A stretch of DNA of 64,000 nucleotides, taken from positions 62,001 through 126,000 of the forward strand of contig JAAEAF010002754.1 of NCBI GenBank assembly GCA_011037195.1, read 5' to 3'. The notes beneath the pieces were generated by a model. That model saw nothing but the letters and a program-made list of their open reading frames with translations, was not told where the DNA came from and did no database searches. The DNA is from Triatoma infestans (taxonomy: Eukaryota > Arthropoda > Insecta > Hemiptera > Reduviidae). This document shows, in pieces, positions 45,301-60,300 of this stretch (positions are counted from its first letter, which is position 1; the number at the start of each line of letters is the position of its first letter). The position numbers and the translations under genes are program-made.

Positions 45301-48300
45301 ATATATAATATTATTTTCAAAATTAATTTAGGTTTGGTATTGGGGATTTCTTTTCAATACTGACAACACAACGCCACGTCGCCTCAGTAATACAAATATT
45401 ATTAAAATAGCAGCTGATTCAGATCAATTTGCGGCTCTTGATCAATCAGGAAAGGTAAAGTTGTAGCACTTATATTTACAAGCTTTAGAGTAACTTTGAC
45501 AGAATAACTTACAATTCAATTTGGCGGTAAAAATGTCCCTATAGTCAAGTCCATTATGAAATTAGGAGATCCATTTCTTATTTTGAGATTTGGATAAATT
45601 GTAAATTTTGTATTTAATCTTTATTCAGAGTTATTATGTCTTATATGTATTGTTTTAATTAATTTATACTAAGTAAATTGTTATAAAACATTTATAAGAT
45701 TTCAAAATAATTAAATTAATATTAACATTGTATTTGAATTTAGATTTTATGCATCTGTTGAACCGGAGTGTAGAGTAAGCCAGCTCCTAACCAGGATGTC
45801 AAAAGAGGCGACTTAAATACCAATCGTGGCATCTCCCCTATTTTCTTACTCCAATGCTTTTTCCCTTAGATGGACCCACAAATTGTACTAGGGGAAATCT
45901 GTTAGACTGCCTGGAATGCATCATACCTTCTTCCAATCAGAAAATCATAATTCTACCCCAAGAACTAACCTTCTTAAAAAATCCAAAATATCTTTTGATT
46001 TTCGACCGTGTTTGGAGGTGTTTAACAATTTTTTTTAGCATGTTTTCTTCCCTATCCCACTTTGTTCATCCATAGGCGAGAAGGTGAAGATGGTTCTGGA
46101 ATTAACAACTCAGTGGTTATATTTCCGGCCTGAAAGTGCTTTTGAGACCATTGCAAAGGGCTCATAAGATAAAGCACCTGTCACACCAGCTTCTCTCCTA
46201 GTCCCAGGCTATTTCCTCTGATAGCCCAAACTACTCACAGGGGTTCTTTACTAGAATTTATTGGGAGACATTACATTGCAACTTCGGGACATCACAACCA
46301 TTTCCCAAGAGAAAGTGAAAACCCATCAGTTTTCCTCCCTACCTCCTTTCCTGCCGATAGGCTCTGACACTTTACTCATTAATGAGACAGGGCTGATGTA
46401 GCTGTGTATTCGGGGAGCATGATGGGCCCTGGGGCCTAAGTGCATCAATAGATGCATTTAGGACGAAAGGAATTCTTTCGTTGATCCCGAGATCTAGAAT
46501 AGAATCTATTTGATTCACATTGGAAGAAACAAGCAAGAGTAGGTGCTTTAGGTGAACATTAGTTATTCTTAGCAGTAGTTAGTGTTCAATATGTTCTGCA
46601 AAATTGATCTTTATTCATACAAAAATTTTGGTGTCGCAATTTGGGAAATGAACGGAAGTTGCTGCTTAAACTGGTTATATATCAAACGCTGGCGGCGCAT
46701 AAGATTTGAAATGCGCATTAAGTAATTAACTGGGCATATACATAGTAGTAGCAGAAGCATGATATCAGTATCGCAGTCATAGCTTGATATTCAAGCTATT
46801 TGTTATATATATATATATATTGAAAATTATAGGTATATATATGTATGTTTCGTGTGTGTGTGTGTGTGTGTTCTACTCTAGTTGCTATGTTTGTAAATTA
46901 GTTAGGTATGGGGAATGAAATTAAAGAGAGTCTCTGTATTATAGTTTATTTGGGTCATACATTGGTTTTTGTGAATAGTTTTTTGTTTATATATTTCTAT
47001 TTATTCTAGTATGTCCATCCGTCTTTTTTTTGTGCCATGGTTAAAGGGACCATTGTTTTTTCGATACTTTGTGGTTTGTGGGTTATTCTTTATAAGGTGG
47101 TTAGCATAACTGGAGTCTGTTTTTTTGTATTAATATGAGCGCATGTGTTCTTTAAACCTATCTTTGAGGCGTCTTCCGGTCTGTCCTACATACGAACAAT
47201 GTTACATTCTGGATAAGAGAGTGTTATATACCACTTCTGTCACTGATATTGGTCTCCCCCTTCAAATGATATCGATTATTTCAGAGTACTGGCTGGCCAG
47301 GATTTTCTGCTAGAAACTGCATCGCATTAGACTTACGAAAATAAGAGACTATATGTGAGAAATTGCCTGACTCCATACCCCAGGTACGTTGTAAAACAAA
47401 CGAACACACATATATATATAATCGGACTTCCCCTCTTTTGGAGAGAACTTTTTGGAGACAATTGAGGAGGCCAAATCTGGAATATAATCAACTTCGAAAC
47501 CGTCTATGCATCAATAATTGAAGCTAAATTTTATGCATGCTTTTGTGTCATTGGATACAAAATTTATTTATTTGCAATCTTATTTAAGTCCTTTTTCTGA
47601 AAATGTTGCCTAGGTGTAAATCAGCCAAAAAGATTTATTTTTCTGACAATTATTTATTGCAAAATATCCTGAGTATACTTCATTTACACATTTTGACATT
47701 TAACATTCATATTCCTTTACATATTAGGTTTGTTTAACTTTTCATTGAACAGCAATAGCCTACAATTTACTCTTGCATCTTTTATTTGCTGCTGCATTTA
47801 TTTCTTATAAATAGTATAAACACTTATTTATATAAACAGGTTTATTGTTCGAGTTCAGAATCAACCAATCTAAGGCAAGTAACATCACATTTGGCTCAGC
47901 AGATAGTTTGTTGCTTTGGAGATTTGTACATTTTAACTAAAGAATACACCCTGTACAAAAGCCCAGGAAAAATTGACTTGAAGTAAGTAACTAAATTAGA
48001 ATGTATTTATTAGAATATTTCATTTAAACACTGAAATTACAGTTTTTGTTTTATTTTCCAAATCATTCGTACAACTTTTTCTCGTAGCTCTAATTCATAA
48101 CTTTTCTTTAAAGTAGCAATTTTTAACATCTAGTAGTAGGAGATGTTTAGAATATAATTTAGTTATTTATTTGCTTGATCATTATATAAGTGAAAGCGCC
48201 CAATTGGTGAAACCAATGTCCCCAGTAAAAGGAAACTGGTTTATCTAAAACATAAAATGGCGATCACGCCACTGAGGTAATTAGCCCCACCAAACCCACC

Positions 48301-51300
48301 TCTCTTTCATTCCTACCATAACTGGGTCAACCAACCAATCAGAAAGCACCATTTCCTCACCACCGCCACCACCAGTCATAGCTAACAGTTTGCTACGACA
48401 ACCGAGCCAACCATCCAATCAGAACACACGATTTTGCCACTACTTCCTAGCAAAATCACTATATACCACTGATCTCCAATTTCCACTGATCACAATTTAT
48501 CACTAATGATTATCATTAAGCCCCGCTTACAATATGCCAAATACCGATTAGCTGAAATCTAGCCTATCCCTCAAAGCGCGGAATCGTCCCCTTCTAAGTA
48601 ATTTAACTGGATCCAGCTAGTTTTCAATTCACCTTTAAAATGGCGGATATTATTGCGACTCCACTCCCCTGACTTTATTATTGGGCGAGAGAAGAATTTT
48701 TATTTTAAAATGAAAAAACTTTTAAATGCTTACCCGAAGTTTCGATTCTACAATCTCCATAATGGTGGTCCGTATTGATAACTAGTCGGCCACAGTAGTT
48801 CATTCGCTAATATAGTTTTCGATTTTCACTACTATCCTTAAATGGTAAATTAATTTTTTTTTTTTATAATGAGATGTTTATACCGCAATGGCTGGAGGAG
48901 TTTTTAAAGAAAAAAGATTTGCGGTCCTGAACCAGCCTTGGCTGTCACAAAGACGTTTCGTGACAAACAGATTAGACTTTGGGAGACGAAAGTTTTGGAG
49001 AAACGCTGGGGGGGGCACGCAGGGGTGCCTCCAAGCCAAAAGATTTATAAAGACAAGAAGGCAGGGAACTTCGGAGTACCTCCTATCCCTTAGTAGGACG
49101 GGTCTGAAAACCCTGATAGGGGTTGGGTGTCCAGTCACTTGTTTAATATAGGGAGGACGTCTAGTCCCATTTGTCAGAACTGTGACGACGGAGTCGGGGA
49201 AACGGTGTACCACTACCTTTGTCAGTGTGCCCGTTTCGCTGGAACTAGGTTTCGTGTTTTTGGGAGGGCATCACTCTCGCAGGATTGTCTGCGCGAGCTG
49301 GAGTTTCGGGATATCTTGGGATATTGTAGATTAACCGGTAGCTTACCGGGGGAGATTTATTAAGGGAATAGGGGGGTATCGGGGGGATAAAGGCCACATA
49401 GGCTTAGGTCCCGCGCCATTAGGCACCCGAACTACAATAATAATAATAATAATAATAATAATAAAGAAAAAAGAATTCTTTTTTGTTCTACGTTTCGGGT
49501 ATCGTTGGTGCCCTTTTTCAGGAGCTCTTTAGGGTAAGAGAGGAGTGTACGTTAAGAACGTTGGGATTAAAAAAAAAATTTTTTTTTTTTACATTCATGT
49601 TTTTCCTGTCTTATTTCCAAAACAAAGTTATTTTTTAAAAATAATTTTTAAAAATCCACCACCCCCACTCCAGCAACGTCGATCACAATAGCATAAAATA
49701 TCGACAACAAATAATATTCCAATTAAAAACTGGCGGTGTCACATCATAACTTTCAAACCAAACAAAGTAAAAATAATACTTACTTGACTTCACCAGATCT
49801 GCTGCTGCTGCCGCATTGTTTCACACGGCAGCAGAGTACTTAACCCCTCCAGATCTGCTGCTGCTGCCGCATTGTTTCACACGGCCGCATTCTCTTACAA
49901 GAAGCCGAGAACTGAACTTCAAACAAGTCATACTGACCTGGTAACAAACACTATGTCGTCACCATCTAGCCATGCGATAGAATTGCTTTATTCTGTCTTC
50001 AAAATCAGCGTCCCTTGCTCTCTAAACTTTATAACAACTAATCGAATTTGCCGCCAATCACCACGCATCCAATACACTCTTATTAACCAATGGAATTTTA
50101 GTCTTGTGCGCAGTTACTTTATCTCTTACACCGATTAATGAAAATACACTACTCTTGCTCTATACATCGATTATACCTGTTGATTGTTATAGTTTTTTTG
50201 AGAATAATTTTTAGTCACCCTATGTTATATACCAAAACTGCTGTCTTCTATCCTACTCAACTTGCCCGAACATGTTATACAGGTATCTTATGCAAACAAA
50301 ATGTTTTAGGTAAATTTTGCCCTCATTAGCAAAATTATTGGAAAGCTAAATCTCTTTAATATTTGTGCCGCATTATAAATTAGAACTTGTGATGATAACT
50401 CACGTCCCCGCCATCCTAAAATGCTCGCTAATATTGATGCTCTATTATTTTGGATAATAAATTTGACACGATGATGACTCACCATTATTCTAAATTGCCC
50501 TCAAGCCGACTCCACATGCGACAGCCTACTGTAACATGTTCTATCTGTCTAGTCTTCATGAAATAGTCACTGACATTACCTACAAAATGGCGAAATTCCA
50601 AAGGAAAATCACGGAAAATATGGATGCTGGATCCTTTCCAGCACTAGGAACCGACCACAATAATCTCCAATTGATTTTGCTAATAGAAATCAGGAAATGC
50701 TTAATTTTACATTAGGCTCAACATTAGACAGACAGGCTGATACGCTGAAATACATAATGACATGTGAAAATAAAGAAATTATTTTTCATATTTATAAATG
50801 TTTTCCATCCATCAGAAGCAACCATACAACTATTTCAGAACTTTAAACGGAGTAAGAAGCACCATTAATAACAAATGTTCTTTTATAACTAATAAGCATT
50901 CAACAAAACTACATCAGTCGAATCAACCTTTAAAAAAATTCCCCCTGTCAAGTTTCGAGAAAACAAATCTATCATAACAGTTCCACTGATTCCCAACTCT
51001 ATGCACCAATCCAAGAAAAACTCCAGTATCAATTTAATAATTACATTACATTACCTCAGTTACCATGAAAGAAATTTTGAAGAAACCTCGAATTCCTTAC
51101 GAAAAATAGACAAAACTCTAACGACCCCAACCATTTTTTTGATAAACCTAAAAATAACCCTCAGCTATTGTCCCAAAACACTATGCCCATTTTTTCTTGG
51201 TATAAACTTGGAGAGCGTAGCTCTAATTATACTCTGTATCAGGTCCATTTTAATTCAGTTCAGGCCCATTTTACAATTCCAAAACAGTAGGACAGCAGTA

Positions 51301-54300
51301 GGACACAGTACGCATTTATTGCACGCTTTAGGTTCCCACTATCTAGTGCAGTGCGCGCAACCGCTGTATGCGAGTCGGATTCTTTTAGCGTTCATTTCAT
51401 TTGGATGTGTTGAACACCCTTGGCTTGTGCGACTCCTAAGTACGTGTAAGTATCTGAGATCGCTTCTAATTGTCTGCTGTCTGCTAGTTGAACCGGCGTT
51501 GGCGAGACTTTCCCACGAATGATGGTTTGCTTGCGGCATTTATCTAGCCCAAACGTCATTGCTGTGTCTTCTGGGAATATATGGACGATATCTACTAACG
51601 CTTCACTTCGACCTCTGCGATTGGTCTATAACTTTAAGTCGTCCATGTAAAGAAGAATTCTGCCTCACGGGTCATTTGTATCTTCTATCGGATGTCCTAA
51701 ACAGGAGCGGTTTAGGAGTTGGGATAATGGGTTGATTGCCAATTTGTTGAAGGCACTCTTCTTCTCCATCTCTTAACGTGAATTCTCTTTATTCGTAATC
51801 TTTTCCAATTTTCCTGTAAACTCACCCGCGTCCGCCATCTCTGATTGTCTTTAGAAAACTGTCAAATTTGGGTGAGACCCTCTAGTCACTATATGTCCAG
51901 CAGCCATGCATGCGGTAGAAAGTCCGATATATGCCATATATAAATTACGTTTTAATTTTTTTGCTTGATTTTTGTGACTACTGCGTCGATTATTAGCTTC
52001 TTATAACCGTAGGATCCGTAAGAGCAGCCTTTCGTTACCTCTGAAATTATGCCATTATCAACTGTATGCACATTATTTCTGGATGCTATACGGTTGGTAA
52101 GCAGCTTATGGACTGTACAGGGCATATTATGGCCTGGATTCGTCCCCGCCTTGACTCTTAGGTAAGTAAGTGGTGCCGAGCATAAACATGGGTGGCAATT
52201 CTTCCAGGCAGTTAGCAGTTGCTGAGAGGGTCTCAGCCAGGTGTTGGTGTACGGATGTGAAGTTCTTCCATCAGAAATGGTGTACTCCGTCGGGCCCGAG
52301 TGCCTTTCGGTTCGGGGTTTTCTCCAGCTCACAACGTTTTTCAACCCTCTATCCTTCAAATTGCATTTGTAACCCGCGTGAGTTCAGTGGAAATCAGTGG
52401 TAGCCATACAGCATTATGGTTGCACTCTAAAGATTCGAACCATAGCTCTGCCCAATATTTTTGCAAAGCTTCGGCACTTGGAACTCCTGGTGTTGCCTTT
52501 TTGTTCACCAGTTAACTTTCTAAAGAACTATTGCCCTGTTTCCCTGGAGGTAATAAGTGTGCAGGTACGTAATAGCTACAGTAACTTTAAGACAATCATT
52601 TTTCTCTATGGGAAGTCCTAAACCCTCTTTTTCTTTCCATCTCTTCCTATTAAGGATCTACTTGCCCCCGAGTCCAGCAAACCTAGACCGAGAGGAATGC
52701 CTAAAAGAGAAACTCTAATGTGGGGTCTCCCATCTTTATTTTTGGCCATCTGTAGCGGTGGTTTTGCCTCTCTGCCACATATGAAGTTGGAGACCTCGGA
52801 CAGCCATTCTCTCCATTCTAGCGTAGATGTGGACCTGTGCATGTGGACCGAATCCCGCCCACTAAGACTCGGCCACGTCGGCGTTTCCCGAATTTTGGTC
52901 ATTAGCTGTTCCCGATATTTTGTCTCTTTCGCTGCCTTTCTTTTTGCCTTGGAAGAGAATGTTATTCATTTCAACACGGCAAGTTCGCTGGATGTGTCCC
53001 AAACGATTGCAGTTCCAACACCTTACTAGAAAACTCCCCGAGCCGCCTTCTTTCGCAGAAGCAGAAGAAGCTTCGGTAGCCCTGATCGGATTGGCCAATT
53101 GGAATGGACTCGTCCTCTGCCTGATCTGCAAAGATTTCCATGGCTCTAATTGCCTTTAAAAGATCGCCTACCGCCTTTTTAAGGAAATTATCTCTTCCGA
53201 AAACTCATCAGAGATGCGATCCAAGCGCCCTTGTATGTGTAAGAGACGAGTATTAATTCTCTTAATTTCGTTTGAATCACTCCTATCCATTAGTTTCTTA
53301 ATAGTATTAATTCCTTTAAGAGCTCTATTTTACCTTGGCAAATTTTTATTTCCCCTTCTATAGGCAATCTAGAAAAGACGTGGATCTAGCCATCTAGAGC
53401 ATCTAGACTTACTAGGTGCTTTTTCAATTCTGCCACTGTACCCTCCATGGATAAACTCGTACTCACGCTCGTCTTTGAGTAACCTGTATACATCCATTTT
53501 ATGACAAGAAAGTAAAAAGATACACTGATTGGGAAGGACAGTAAAAATATAACAGTTGATTTAGGTAAAATAAACTTAATAAAAAAAAATTAATAAATTT
53601 AGTCAAAATAGCCGTACTAACCTCACTTTAAATAAATTAACCTTAACAATTAAAATTAAAAAAATAATTCGTAATGAAAAATAGACGCACTAGATTTAAT
53701 TTACATAAAATGAACTTGATAGATTAAAATAAAATAATTCAATAAATTTAAGTTTTATAACGTCATTCAGACAAAAAATGAACACGTCCGGTTTAGAATG
53801 AACTTATTAGATTCAGAACAAAACGAAGTCCAAAACAAAGAAAACTGAAACAATTAATTAAAAAAATAACGTATTGGATTCCTTTTAAATTTATTCAAAT
53901 CCGTGGAAGGAGTTTGCAGATAATGTGCGAAAATAAATGATTTTTAAATGAAAATATTTTCTTTTCACTTTTTTTGTCTTTAACAAGAAAATAATTCACT
54001 ACCCATACGTAACGATGGTTATGTAGAAATATTATTCGAATTTACTTTATGGTTATTAATTATACAAGTGGTCCATTAGTATTAAATACGAACATTTAAA
54101 ATTGCCGCGTACTTGCTATAGGCCTCAAATAAATAAGCCGTATATGAGTAGGTCGCGAACCTAGCAACAAGTATTACGCTAACTGTTCAAGGTCACCTCA
54201 ATGAATACAGCTGCCACTTCACAATTTGATTAGTTACTTTTTTTCCCCCCCTACAAAAAGAAACAAAGTCTTAGACTTTGTATTATTTCTATTTTAGCCA

Positions 54301-57300
54301 CAAATTTAACATATTTCTTTCTTTTCAATTACTACTAACTATCCCACAAACATCGGTTTTTTTTTTTATAAAGTTCCCCGATGCAAAAACATTTGGTAAC
54401 AGAACGCTGCCTCATTTCGTTTAAAACCAAAATTATCGGTCTTTCTCTTCCCTGATTTAGCGGCGTAATTTATGCGCAGCAACTGCGTTTTTGTTTGATC
54501 TTATGAATAAATTCGGCTAGCCTTCAGTTGCGTGACGTCGATGGGACTGCAGTATATTAAAAGTCAAAGCATGACGGACATCATTGACCAAAATTGAATC
54601 GATATCACTTTAAAACTAGTGAGAAATAAAAAAATGTTATAATTATTATGTTTCAGTTGCCAAATTAATTACATTGCCTCGAACTCAGATAAGGTTGTAG
54701 CTAGGTCAACTAATGGAGTGTTCTTTACTTTGAACGGTAAGTAAACATACATAAATAGATAGTTATATTTTTTACAGTTTTTAATTATGACTTATAATAA
54801 CTACTTTAATTTAGATGCCAACGGCACCTTTCAGCAAATGAAATCAGCGAATATATTAGAATGTTTTGCCAATGCAAAAATGCCCGGAGTTCATTCGCCA
54901 GGAGTATTAGAATCTGCATCTGTTTATGAAGAAAACATGGAGCAGCTTTATAACTCAGAGGTAAAAATTCAATTAATTATATAGAGATTAGTGAATTAAG
55001 AAAATGGCTTATCTCAGAGCTTTGTGTTTAGAGTTATTACTGTAATACAAGGCAGGACACTTCGAAGAGTTAGACGTTTTTATGTCTCAAAAGATCTCAT
55101 TGGGATCCCCGATTTCTTCCCATATTGTCAACCCTCATTAACAACGCAACTCTTGAAGCAAGTGACGAATTCTTCGTTCTGTCGGAATTCCCAATCCAAA
55201 CCTGAGCATTCGTTCGCATTTCCGAAGATGACATTTGTCATTCTTCTTGTTGCGGTTTTCAATAAACTGAAACTCAATAAAATTCTTAACCACCACCACC
55301 TGTAAGGCTACCCTCTCTGCACAATCAGATTCAAAATTAACCTCACCGACTCTTCTAGATCACATCCATGGACCAATCAGATCGCTTCAATAGCCAATCG
55401 GCCAATAAATATGCATTGTTTTCCACCTCTCTTATCCAGGAGACTTTAATTCTCTCCTGCTATACTAGATTATTATCTTTTAAAGGGGATATAAACTGCG
55501 ACTTGAAAGATCTATTGTGACCCCCGGAGCCTTCTCAGGGCAGTGCCGGCCTCCGAGCAGTGTTCTCCAGCTACAGACAACACTGCCCATCATCGACTGT
55601 CAGCTGTAGAGGCTCCTAGGGAAAGAAAATCTAAGGGTAGCACGCTAGATCCGAACGCGGGACATCCGGTCGCTAGTCCAGCGCGCTACCACTGAGCTTA
55701 TCCCTTTCTTCTCCTTTAGCTTAAGCCAATTAACTAGTGATGGAGACAGACCCTAGTACACTGTGTTTGTCCTGGGCTGTAAAGGGTAGAGTATCTGTAG
55801 TTTAAGTGTATTGCGTACTGTTCTGACGAATTGCATGAAGTATGAGCTGTGATAACCGGTGGGATGCTACTCTCCAAGTAACTGCATGCATTAGATGCTG
55901 TGATGTGATAGCAAGAAAAACAAAAGAAGAGATAATTTTTAAATAAATCTAAAAATTAACAACTAGTGGTTGGAAATTGGAAAAGGGTCCAGCCAGCCGC
56001 TACCTGCAGGTCATGAACCGCGGCAAACCCTTTTTGTATTTCTTTCAAAAGGGGTCAATATACAGTCAAGAGATAATACCTTACTGGCCTACCTGGCCCA
56101 CCATCTGTTAACAAAGCGTCGCCACCCCGGCCAAACCAGCCCTTGTTAACTACTGACCTCCCCTTGGGTCAATATACTACAAGAGATGTCTTAGTGTTAC
56201 ACGTACTTATACATCAGCGTCGATGTGTGAGTGATGCAAATATAAGCCGTCTCCCACTGGAGGAGGGATTCAGTTTGACTCAGGCATCCAACGTCTACAT
56301 CAGTTTTCAGATCAGAAGCACCGTCTCATATCGCGAGCGCGCCCCTATTTAAGGTTTTAATAATAGGTACACTTTACTAATTTCTTTAATATTTTATATT
56401 CATTTTATAATTCTTATAGTTATTTACAATTGTGCATCTTAGTTTTTCTATTTTATATCTCTTTAAACTATTTGTTAAAATATAGTATATTTTTATAAAT
56501 CAGCAGTACGCATTTCGAATAGCAACTCTCTAATCTCTTACCCTCTAATTAACAATCTCTTACTCTTACTCATCACTTCAACTTCCGGTATCAATAAAAC
56601 GATACCAATACAATGCCCTTGCAGGCTTTCCTACTACACTAGCTGACGAACAATTTGGCTTCAGATCCGGACTTCCCCCAAAATTTCAACTGACTAGAAT
56701 TATTGACGACATTACACGCAACTTTCACCTCAGGAAACACACGGGCATGGTACTTTTTGATATTGGACTAACAGAATACAACTTTCCTCTATACTTTATC
56801 AAATTATACGTTCTTACCTTACTAAGAGACAAACCTACGTGCATTTTAATACTGCCTCCTCTGATCTCTATTCTAAATTCCCACTCTTTAAATCAACCTA
56901 TTTTACGTTTTATAATTTCTTTCGCGACATGGGTATATCTATTGCTCGGGTAATCTAAAACTTTAAATATATAATTTGCATGTAATGTGAATGTCTGTGA
57001 AAATAATAGTTTATTTCTGTTTCCAAATAAATCTTGTAATTTGATGTTTTTTGTGGTAAGTAGTAGAGGTTTTTTAAATACAGCCACTGCACTTTCTCAA
57101 AATCTTCATAGCATCTATACCGCATTGAAAATTAACAACACCAAAACCAACGCCATACTTTTTACTAAACGCAGACGCATAATCAACAAACTCACTAAAT
57201 ATAACAATGCTATTATATCAATTAACTCTAGATAGCAGAGTCAACGTTACCAATGACGTACAGAACAAAGTCAATTCAGGTTATATGGCCATCAGACTAC

Positions 57301-60300
57301 TCTTTCCGCTACTCTTCCGAACTTTAAAACGACTTTATATAACTTTTACTCTACAAAACTGTAATCAGGCCGATGATGCTATACGCTTCCTCTGCCTGAA
57401 GCCTAACCTGTGCTAGTAACATTAAAAATTTACAGACTGACTATACAGAACTAATTCCTCAAACTAGCGGCTGACTCACCACTCTACAGTGGTTACCCAC
57501 TGTGGTACCCACTTGCACAAGGCAACTTCAACAGAAACTGTACACAACTATATCAAAAATGACAGAACTTGGTAACTACTACATTTAAACTTCAGTTTCA
57601 ATCTGTAAATATGTTTCTTAAATTGTAAATAAATAAATAAATAAAAACCTAAATAAAATAAACCCCTCCTACTATGGTAACGCTATCAATAATGATTATT
57701 GTAAGTACGCGGAAGCGTTCCGGGAAGTTAAGCGGATGGAATGGATGTAACAGAAGCAACACTAAATTTGGGCGATTAGTTTGAATAAAATCTGTTGACC
57801 AAAAGTGCGATTTTCCTTAAACGAAGTGCGACGGCCGAGAGAGTTACATTTGGGAGAACCCAAATAATATATATTATAATACTGTACTCTATTGAGACCA
57901 AAGATTACAGTGGTACGGGCATGTATGGAGAACGAAAGGGGACAGATGACCTAAAAAGATGATGATCTACATCCCAGAAGAACGGAGTAAGAAAGAACGT
58001 CCAAGAAAAGGATGGATGGAGGAAGATTGGGAGGAAACAGATTTTTGGCGGACAAATTTGTTGGGTGCCGGCATATGACTTCTGGTTGTTTAAAGACGAG
58101 GAAAAAAAGGGAAAAATTATTATTCCCCCATTATGTCGAAGATGTGGAGTTTGGTAAGATCTGCAGCATGTAGTTATATCTGACTTCTATATGAGATACA
58201 TAGAGAACGGTTGTTTAATGGCTTGATAAGCTGCAAACTAAAGCAAAAGAAAAAAATGAAGTAGATTAGAAATTCCTATGTTAAATAATTGCTTTAATAA
58301 TTTAAAATGAATTTAACCATAAACTAAATATCAGAAAACATATTGTATTTTTTTTCCCTTTAACTCAATGTTCTACAATCTTTCTGAAGATAACCTTCCT
58401 CTTTTCAATGGATAGCATTCTCTCAGAGGTGACATCATTCTTACGTTATAATATCCTTTTTTTTAAATAGGTTTAACGTTTTAGAAACAATCCTGCCTCT
58501 CACCAGGAGTAAGAGAAAGAAAAAATATATTTAACACGAATGTAACGTCCTAATGTCACGTATTAAAACTATTGAAATAAATGAGTAAATGAGCAGTTTC
58601 TTGTGCAATTATTTACAGTTCTTATTCATATTCCTTTTCGCAACTGCTTCTCGAGTCCTACGAAATGTACCTCCTTGAAGGCACTAGTTAAAAATAGACA
58701 TTTGCGCAACTCCTATCTTTAATGGCATTTGTTTGACATTTAGAAATTCAGCGATGTTGACATTGTACTGTCAGATGATACTATTCATGCTCATAAGTGC
58801 ATACTGGCTGCCAGATCACAATTATTCAATAGATTACTAACTCTACTCGAAAGGTATTATTTATTTATTATTATTTCTTTTATTAAAATCAAATATATAT
58901 GTTTGCAACAAAAAATAATAGTTATGTAATTTTTTGATTTCTTAGCAATGAACTCAATTTTAGCAATGCCAATTCAAATGTAATGAAAAGTTATGTCAAT
59001 TATATTTATACCGGAAGGTTACCTGAAATTGATAATTTTGACCATTTATTAGGTTAGTCTTGTAATTTAATATTTATGTAATAAATAAAATATTCCAAAT
59101 ATTTACTTATTGTAAATAATAAATTATTTCAATTATAGAGTTATATGATATGACTAAGGATGATTCCAACAAGCTGTCAGGCTATTGTATTAAACAAGGT
59201 AAAAGTTTAGTAAATGAAGAGAATGCTCTTGCTTACTATCAGGCTTCTGCAAGTGCCAATAATACTGTGAGTATCTTCATAGTGAATAAAGTTTTTACAT
59301 ACTCTTACTGTAAAATGAGCTTTAATCGGAAAGAGATAAAAACTGCTGAGAACGAAAAAATAATAATGTATCAAACAGCAGAGTAATGCTTTTTTAAACT
59401 CCAGTTCAGCTATTGACCACAGAGAGCAGGGAGTGTGGCAACCGAACGAGAGTATAAAAATACTTTACTCACATGTTGAATATTAATGGTTTTCTGCATC
59501 CGATCAAATTGGTATTTAACTAATATGAATATAACAAAATATGAAAAGTTTCGAATACTTGGAATTTTCTTTCATTCAAGCCAAATATTCTGTCTCTCTC
59601 TCTCTCTCTGTAACTTGTTCTGTTTATTACCTCAAATCTGCTGCTATTTGAGATTTGTTTTAAATACATAATTGTTTTAATGGTTGCCACTAGATGTCGG
59701 ACAAATTAGGGTTTAATATTACTCAGAGTATAATATTAGTCAGTGAGTAAAAGACAGCGGAGAAAACTGTGTGTTTATGTAGCACATGAAATCATTATTT
59801 GTCTTATCAAATTAGTTATCATTTTCAATAAAAAACTCAACATATTATCAACTCAATATAAATAATAAGGACTCAAAATACTAATGCAATCAACTTTAAA
59901 TACAAATGAACTCCTTTATACTTTTTCTGAATTTCCGAAAGAAAAAGTAGGAATTGTAATCATCTTAAATTTTCGAATTGAGTTTTCATACGTTTTGCGG
60001 TCCTCCAAAATAAACGAAATGTTTCTGGATGGGATAACACAATAATAAAAATTAGTACGAAGCTCAAACCAGATCTACTTTTTCGGAACCACAGGGAATT
60101 CGATGGAAGGTTTCGTTTAAAAAATCCATCAACTGCGTCAACTGAATGCAACTTTAACAATTTATTATTGTCCGTTTTCGCAACATTTTTTCTGCCCCTA
60201 TTTTTTATTTCATCTTATTGTTGTGACAAAAAATATTGCAATCGTGTCAAATTTTGGAATACATGTTTTAACGTGTCCTAAGTCAAACAAAAAAAAAAAA

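Noticed and set aside
51001..51522. 173-codon open frame, plus strand
   Set aside because: Its second half is antisense to the R4-like RT relic; the first half is low in complexity with no domain.
54400..54600. LTR of the second gypsy copy
   Set aside because: GC content and position fit, but no match to the LTR at 18427 was visible, so it is only noted as possible flank.
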